This document shows, piece after piece, positions 60,785 through 64,000 of a stretch of 64,000 bases of DNA (its first letter is position 1; every line of letters starts with the position of its first letter). The notes beneath the pieces were generated by a model. The model had not been told where the DNA came from, made no database searches, and was given only the letters and a program-made list of their open reading frames with translations. Origin of the DNA: Clostridiales bacterium. Its GTDB lineage: Bacteria; Bacillota_A; Clostridia; Oscillospirales; Oscillospiraceae. The stretch is taken from positions 124,001 to 188,000 of the forward strand of contig SFKX01000001.1 of NCBI GenBank assembly GCA_004553625.1. The letters run 5' to 3'. The position numbers were made by a program, and so were the translations under genes.

Positions 60785-62752
60785 ATGAGCGAGAAAGGCA
60801 CATTCTACATCACCACACCTATCTACTACCCGTCCGACAAACTGCACATCGGCCACACCTACTGCACCGTCGCGACGGACACCATAGCGCGTTATAAGCG
60901 AATGTGCGGCTACGACGTCATGTTCCTCACCGGTACGGACGAACACGGCCAGAAGATCGAGGAAAAGGCCAAGGACGCCGGCATGACGCCTCAGCAGTTC
61001 GTGGACAACATCGTCGAGGGCCCGGGCGGCATCCTCGACCTCTGGAAGCTCATGAACATCTCCAACGACCGCTTCATCCGCACCACGGACGATTACCACG
61101 TCGCCGGCATCCAGCGCATCTTCAAGAAGATGTACGACAACGGCGACATCTATAAGGGCAAGTACTCCGGCATGTACTGCACCCCCTGCGAGAGCTTCTG
61201 GACCGAGAGCCAGCTCGTGGACGGCAAATGCCCCGACTGCGGCCGCGAGGTCAAGTACGCCGAGGAAGAGGCATACTTCTTCCGCCTCTCCAAGTACGCG
61301 GACAGGGTGCGCGAGCTGCTGCTCACCGGCACCTTCCTCGAGCCCGCCAGCCGCGTCAACGAGATGATAAAGAACTTCATAGACCCCGGCCTCGAGGACC
61401 TCTGCGTCTCCCGCACCAGCTTCACCTGGGGCGTGCCGGTGGACTTTGACCCCGGCCACGTCGTCTACGTCTGGGTGGACGCCCTCTTCAACTACCTCAC
61501 CGCCCTCGGCTACATGAACGAGGGCCGCGACGGCAAGGAGAAATACTGGCCCGCAGACGTCCACATGGTCGGCAAGGAGATAGTCCGCTTCCACTCCATC
61601 ATCTGGCCCGCCATGCTCATGAGCGTGGGCGAGCCCCTGCCCAAAAAGGTGTTCGGCCACGGCTGGCTCCTGCTCGGCGGCGGCAAGATGTCCAAGTCCA
61701 AGGGCAACGTGGTTGACCCGTATATCCTCGCCGGGCGCTTCGGCGTGGACGCCCTGCGCTACTTCCTCATGCGCGAGTTCCCGCTCGGCTCGGACGGCAA
61801 CTTCTCCAACGAGCTGCTCATCGCCCGCATCAACTCCGACCTCGCCAACGACTACGGCAACCTTCTCTCCCGCACCGTGGCGATGGTCCTCAAGTACTTC
61901 GACGGCACCCTCCCCGCGGAGCGCGAGCCCGCTGAGGCGGACGCCGAGCTCGTCGGCATGGCCTCGGAGCTGCGCGGCAAGTACGAAAAGCTCATGGATA
62001 CCTTCCAGACCCAGGCCGCGCTGGAGGAGATATTCAAGGTCATCTCCCGCGCCAACAAGTATATAGACGAGAACGCCCCCTGGGTCCTCGCCAAGGACGA
62101 GTCAAAGCGCGCCCGCCTCGCCTCCGTCATGTATAACCTGCTCGAGGCCCTGCGCATTTGCACCTGCCTGCTCACGCCCTTCATGCCCGAAAGCTGCGAA
62201 AAGGCCTTCGCCCAGATAGGCGCGGACGAGTCCGTCCGCTGCTGGGAGAGCGCCGCCCACTGGGGCAGCCTGCCCGAAAACGTCAGCGTCACGAAGGGCG
62301 ACACGCTCTTCCCGCGCATAGACATGACGAAGGAACTCGCCGAGCTCGAAAAGCTCGAGGAAGAGGCCCGCAAGGCCGCCCTTCCCCCCATCGAGCTCGA
62401 GCCCCAGCTCACCGAGAACGTGGACTTCGACACCTTCTGCAAGTCCGACTTCCGCGTCGTCAAGGTCAAGAGCTGCGAGGCCGTCAAAAAGTCCGACAGG
62501 CTCCTCAAGTTCACCCTCGACGACGGCACCGGAGTTGACCGCCAGATCCTCTCCGGCATACACAAGTGGTACAAGCCCGAGGATCTCGTCGGCAAGACCC
62601 TCGTCGCCATCGTGAACCTGCCCCCGCGCAAGATGATGGGCCTCGAGTCGAACGGCATGCTCATCTCCGCCGTCCACAAGGAAAAGGGCGAGGAGGTCGT
62701 CCAGCTCATCATGGTGGACGATTCGATGCCGGCCGGAGCCAAGCTCTGCTGA
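60785..62752 (+). CDS. metG: Methionyl-tRNA synthetase with C-terminal tRNA-binding domain (655 aa)
   Basis: Class I signatures HIGH (residues 21-24) and KMSKS (301-305) are present, with the zinc knuckle CTPCESFW ... CPDCGR. An anticodon-binding helical domain follows, and residues from about 553 form the EMAP/Trbp111-like domain (VDFDTFCKSDFRVVKVKSC region). The ATG at 60785 is used because GGAGG is 8 bases upstream. It charges tRNA(Met). Its expression must be controlled by means other than a T-box. Confidence 0.95.
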   Translation: MSEKGTFYITTPIYYPSDKLHIGHTYCTVATDTIARYKRMCGYDVMFLTGTDEHGQKIEEKAKDAGMTPQQFVDNIVEGPGGILDLWKLMNISNDRFIRTTDDYHVAGIQRIFKKMYDNGDIYKGKYSGMYCTPCESFWTESQLVDGKCPDCGREVKYAEEEAYFFRLSKYADRVRELLLTGTFLEPASRVNEMIKNFIDPGLEDLCVSRTSFTWGVPVDFDPGHVVYVWVDALFNYLTALGYMNEGRDGKEKYWPADVHMVGKEIVRFHSIIWPAMLMSVGEPLPKKVFGHGWLLLGGGKMSKSKGNVVDPYILAGRFGVDALRYFLMREFPLGSDGNFSNELLIARINSDLANDYGNLLSRTVAMVLKYFDGTLPAEREPAEADAELVGMASELRGKYEKLMDTFQTQAALEEIFKVISRANKYIDENAPWVLAKDESKRARLASVMYNLLEALRICTCLLTPFMPESCEKAFAQIGADESVRCWESAAHWGSLPENVSVTKGDTLFPRIDMTKELAELEKLEEEARKAALPPIELEPQLTENVDFDTFCKSDFRVVKVKSCEAVKKSDRLLKFTLDDGTGVDRQILSGIHKWYKPEDLVGKTLVAIVNLPPRKMMGLESNGMLISAVHKEKGEEVVQLIMVDDSMPAGAKLC

Positions 62753-62760
62753 AAGCTGGC

Positions 62761-62781
62761 CGAAATGCCGGAGGCATTTCG
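62761..62781 (+). other. Short hairpin just after metG
   Basis: CGAAATGCC and GGCATTTCG form a perfect 9-bp stem around GGA. It is followed by further GC-rich inverted repeats (CGGCGCAAGCGCCG at 62795-62808), then the proper terminator. No gene is visible between 62753 and 62989. Confidence 0.55.
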
Positions 62782-62836
62782 TGCCAAAGAGCCCCGGCGC
62801 AAGCGCCGATGGCCCTGCGCTCCGCTGCGCGCAAAG

Positions 62837-62868
62837 AAATGCACCGGTCTGCGGACTGGTGCATTTTT
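62837..62868 (+). terminator. Terminator of metG
   Basis: AAATGCACCGGTC (62837-62849) and GACTGGTGCATTT (62854-62866) make a 13-bp stem with one G-T pair, followed by a T5 run. Confidence 0.85.
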
Positions 62869-62930
62869 CACACTCCGCTCCGCGAGCAGTATTTTTCCCG
62901 AGGCAGAGCCCCGTGAAAAATGGATTCCAA

Positions 62931-62959
62931 TTGCGCCGTGCGGGAAAGTGTGCTATCAT
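62931..62959 (+). promoter_or_regulatory. Promoter of the 156-aa anchored protein
   Basis: TTGCGC (62931-62936), 17-base spacer, TATCAT (62954-62959), 30 bases before the ATG at 62990. Confidence 0.65.
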
Positions 62960-62989
62960 GGGCTTGTGATTGAAAGGAGGCGGCCGCAT

Positions 62990-63460
62990 ATGAGCAAGAA
63001 ACAAAGGCTCCTCGCCTTGTGCGTCCTGCTCGTCGTCGTGGTGGGGGCGCTCGTCTGGTATCATATCCCGGTGAAAACAGCGGCGAGCATGGAATTATAT
63101 TGCTCCGACCCGGCCGGGGGCGCGCTCGACGCCGAATTTGACCTCAGCATATCCCGCTCGCTCTTTGCCCAGGACAAGCTCGACGGGACGATCCGCGTCG
63201 GGGACAGGGAATATGTCGTGTGGACCTGGCAGAAATACGGTTTTTTTGAAAGTATACTGCGCAAATTTCAGGGGCAGATGAACATACCGGCCTTTGTCAA
63301 TCCGGACAATTTCGGCCATAGCGTGGAGCTGCTGATGAGCGATATCCTCTGGGTGCCCTTCATCGATTTCGGCTCCGGCTATGATATCGAGAATGTCAGC
63401 CTGCAGTTCACCTCCGACGATTACGCCAGCGGCCTCTGGAGCAACTACAAATTGACTTAA
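62990..63460 (+). CDS. Membrane-anchored protein of unknown function (156 aa)
   Basis: GAAAGGAGG precedes the ATG at 62990. A single N-terminal membrane helix (about residues 7-24) is followed by a soluble extracytoplasmic domain of about 130 residues, probably beta-rich, with no cysteine lipobox. The sequence is less GC-biased than its neighbours. I do not recognise the family. The PPC-domain gene follows 23 bases later on the same strand, and the two share a terminator. Confidence 0.75.
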   Translation: MSKKQRLLALCVLLVVVVGALVWYHIPVKTAASMELYCSDPAGGALDAEFDLSISRSLFAQDKLDGTIRVGDREYVVWTWQKYGFFESILRKFQGQMNIPAFVNPDNFGHSVELLMSDILWVPFIDFGSGYDIENVSLQFTSDDYASGLWSNYKLT

Positions 63461-63483
63461 CAAGGAAGAAGGAGAACTTTTCC

Positions 63484-63909
63484 ATGGAATACAGACGTTT
63501 CGGAAGCAAGCTAGTAGTCCGGCTCGAGCGGGGCGAGGAGGTCTGCGAAAAGCTCCTCGAGCTCGCGGAGCGGGAGAATATCCGCACGGCGGCGGTCAGC
63601 GGCATCGGCGCGAGCAATGACGTGACCCTCGGCGTGTTCGACACGGGGACGAAGGAGTACTTCAAAAAGCGCTACAACGGCATAGACTACGAGCTCGGCT
63701 CCCTCACCGGTACGCTCTCCCGCCAGGACGGCGCGCCCTACCTCCACCTGCACGCCGTCATCGGCAGCCCCGCGCACGAACAGTGCCACGCGGGACACCT
63801 TAACGCCGCCGTCATCAGCGCCACCTGCGAGCTGGTCATAGACCTCATAGACGGCGAGGTCGGCCGCCGCTTCGCAGAGGATATCGGCCTGAACCTCTTC
63901 GAGTTCTGA
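63484..63909 (+). CDS. PPC/DUF296-domain DNA-binding-like protein (141 aa)
   Basis: This is a stand-alone PPC (plant and prokaryote conserved) domain, trimeric in known structures, with the metal-ligand pattern LHLHAVI and HAGHL near residues 90 and 108. In plants the domain is fused to AT-hooks; in bacteria it is usually a single-domain protein of unknown role. GAAGGAGAA precedes the ATG. Confidence 0.87.
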   Translation: MEYRRFGSKLVVRLERGEEVCEKLLELAERENIRTAAVSGIGASNDVTLGVFDTGTKEYFKKRYNGIDYELGSLTGTLSRQDGAPYLHLHAVIGSPAHEQCHAGHLNAAVISATCELVIDLIDGEVGRRFAEDIGLNLFEF

Positions 63910-63919
63910 ATAAAAAATC

Positions 63920-63953
63920 GCCCCGGACCTTTGAGGTCCGGGGCTTATTTTTT
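63920..63953 (+). terminator. Bidirectional terminator at the right end
   Basis: An 11-bp stem (GCCCCGGACCT with AGGTCCGGGGC, 63920-63930 and 63934-63944) with TTG loop and a T-tract; an A6 run on the left serves the convergent partial gene. Confidence 0.9.
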
Positions 63954-63957
63954 ACGC

Positions 63958-64000
63958 TCAGCCGTGGTGGCCGCACTCGTGGGCGTGCTCGTGCTCGTGG
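63958..64000 (-). CDS. C-terminal His-rich tail of a gene running off the window (partial)
   Basis: Reading the minus strand in frame with the TGA (63958-63960), the last residues are HEHEHAHECGHHG. Such tails occur on metal-handling proteins (SlyD, some Fur/Zur proteins, metal transporters), but the family cannot be told from 13 residues. Confidence 0.55.
   Translation of the reverse strand, partial: HEHEHAHECGHHG

Noticed and set aside
1..64000. tRNA, rRNA, CRISPR, transposase or prophage genes
   Set aside because: I looked for cloverleaf arms, repeat-spacer arrays, transposase motifs and phage gene runs and found none that I could support by eye.

Overview
The window is a gene-dense, GC-rich chromosomal segment that looks like an anaerobic, spore-forming member of the Clostridia, most likely Oscillospiraceae (inference, not tested by search). 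The reasons are the complete spoIIIAA-AH operon, class III anaerobic ribonucleotide reductase, ferredoxin-linked 2-oxoacid oxidoreductase, and the order spoIIIA / asp23 / nusB / xseA / xseB / ispA / dxs / tlyA / nadK / argR / recN that is familiar from Clostridia. I see no tRNA or rRNA gene, CRISPR array, insertion sequence or prophage.

Layout. 1-2.0 kb: end of an MBOAT-like acyltransferase gene, a DHHW protein and a YbaK-type deacylase. 2.0-4.4 kb: two tiny genes and a GntR-controlled ABC transporter with a near-ideal operator over a consensus promoter. 4.4-13.2 kb (minus): a nine-gene run reading 2-hydroxyacid dehydrogenase, korA-korB-korD-korC, sucC-sucD and two SLC13 carriers. This is a self-contained route from an imported hydroxy- or oxo-dicarboxylate to acyl-CoA, reduced ferredoxin and ATP. 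Two divergent LysR regulators and an aminotransferase follow (13.3-16.6 kb). 16.7-33.9 kb (minus): tyrS, a C_GCAxxG protein, the recN-to-asp23 housekeeping cluster, an unusual 649-residue membrane protein, then spoIIIA.

34-39.1 kb (plus): a small membrane protein, then a MarR-controlled heterodimeric ABC exporter whose second subunit is broken by a -1 frameshift. 39.3-45 kb (minus): purine nucleoside phosphorylase, a DUF4037 protein, an AsrC-like sulfite reductase subunit, a nitrilase-family amidase, thioredoxin reductase, a tiny zinc-ribbon protein and a metallo-beta-lactamase-fold hydrolase. 45.1-48.7 kb (minus): nrdG, nrdD and an MGMT-like gene behind a promoter carrying an NrdR box; NrdD ends in a fused redoxin domain. 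48.8-51.8 kb (minus): a CPA2 antiporter, its TetR regulator and mtnA behind two TetR-type palindromes. The rest holds rlmB, an AAA ATPase / HAD / SGNH operon, a VanW protein, hemW, htpG, metG, a small membrane-anchored protein, a PPC-domain protein and the His-rich end of a gene running off the window.

The most interesting items are the 2-hydroxyacid / KOR / SucCD / SLC13 operon of unknown substrate, the NrdD-redoxin fusion with its NrdR box, the well-defined operators of three local regulators (GntR, MarR, TetR), the membrane protein inserted between spoIIIAH and asp23, and the WAWK-repeat linker in the frameshifted exporter. Start sites were re-chosen where the longest reading frame had an implausible extension; function calls rest on motif recognition, not on database searches.
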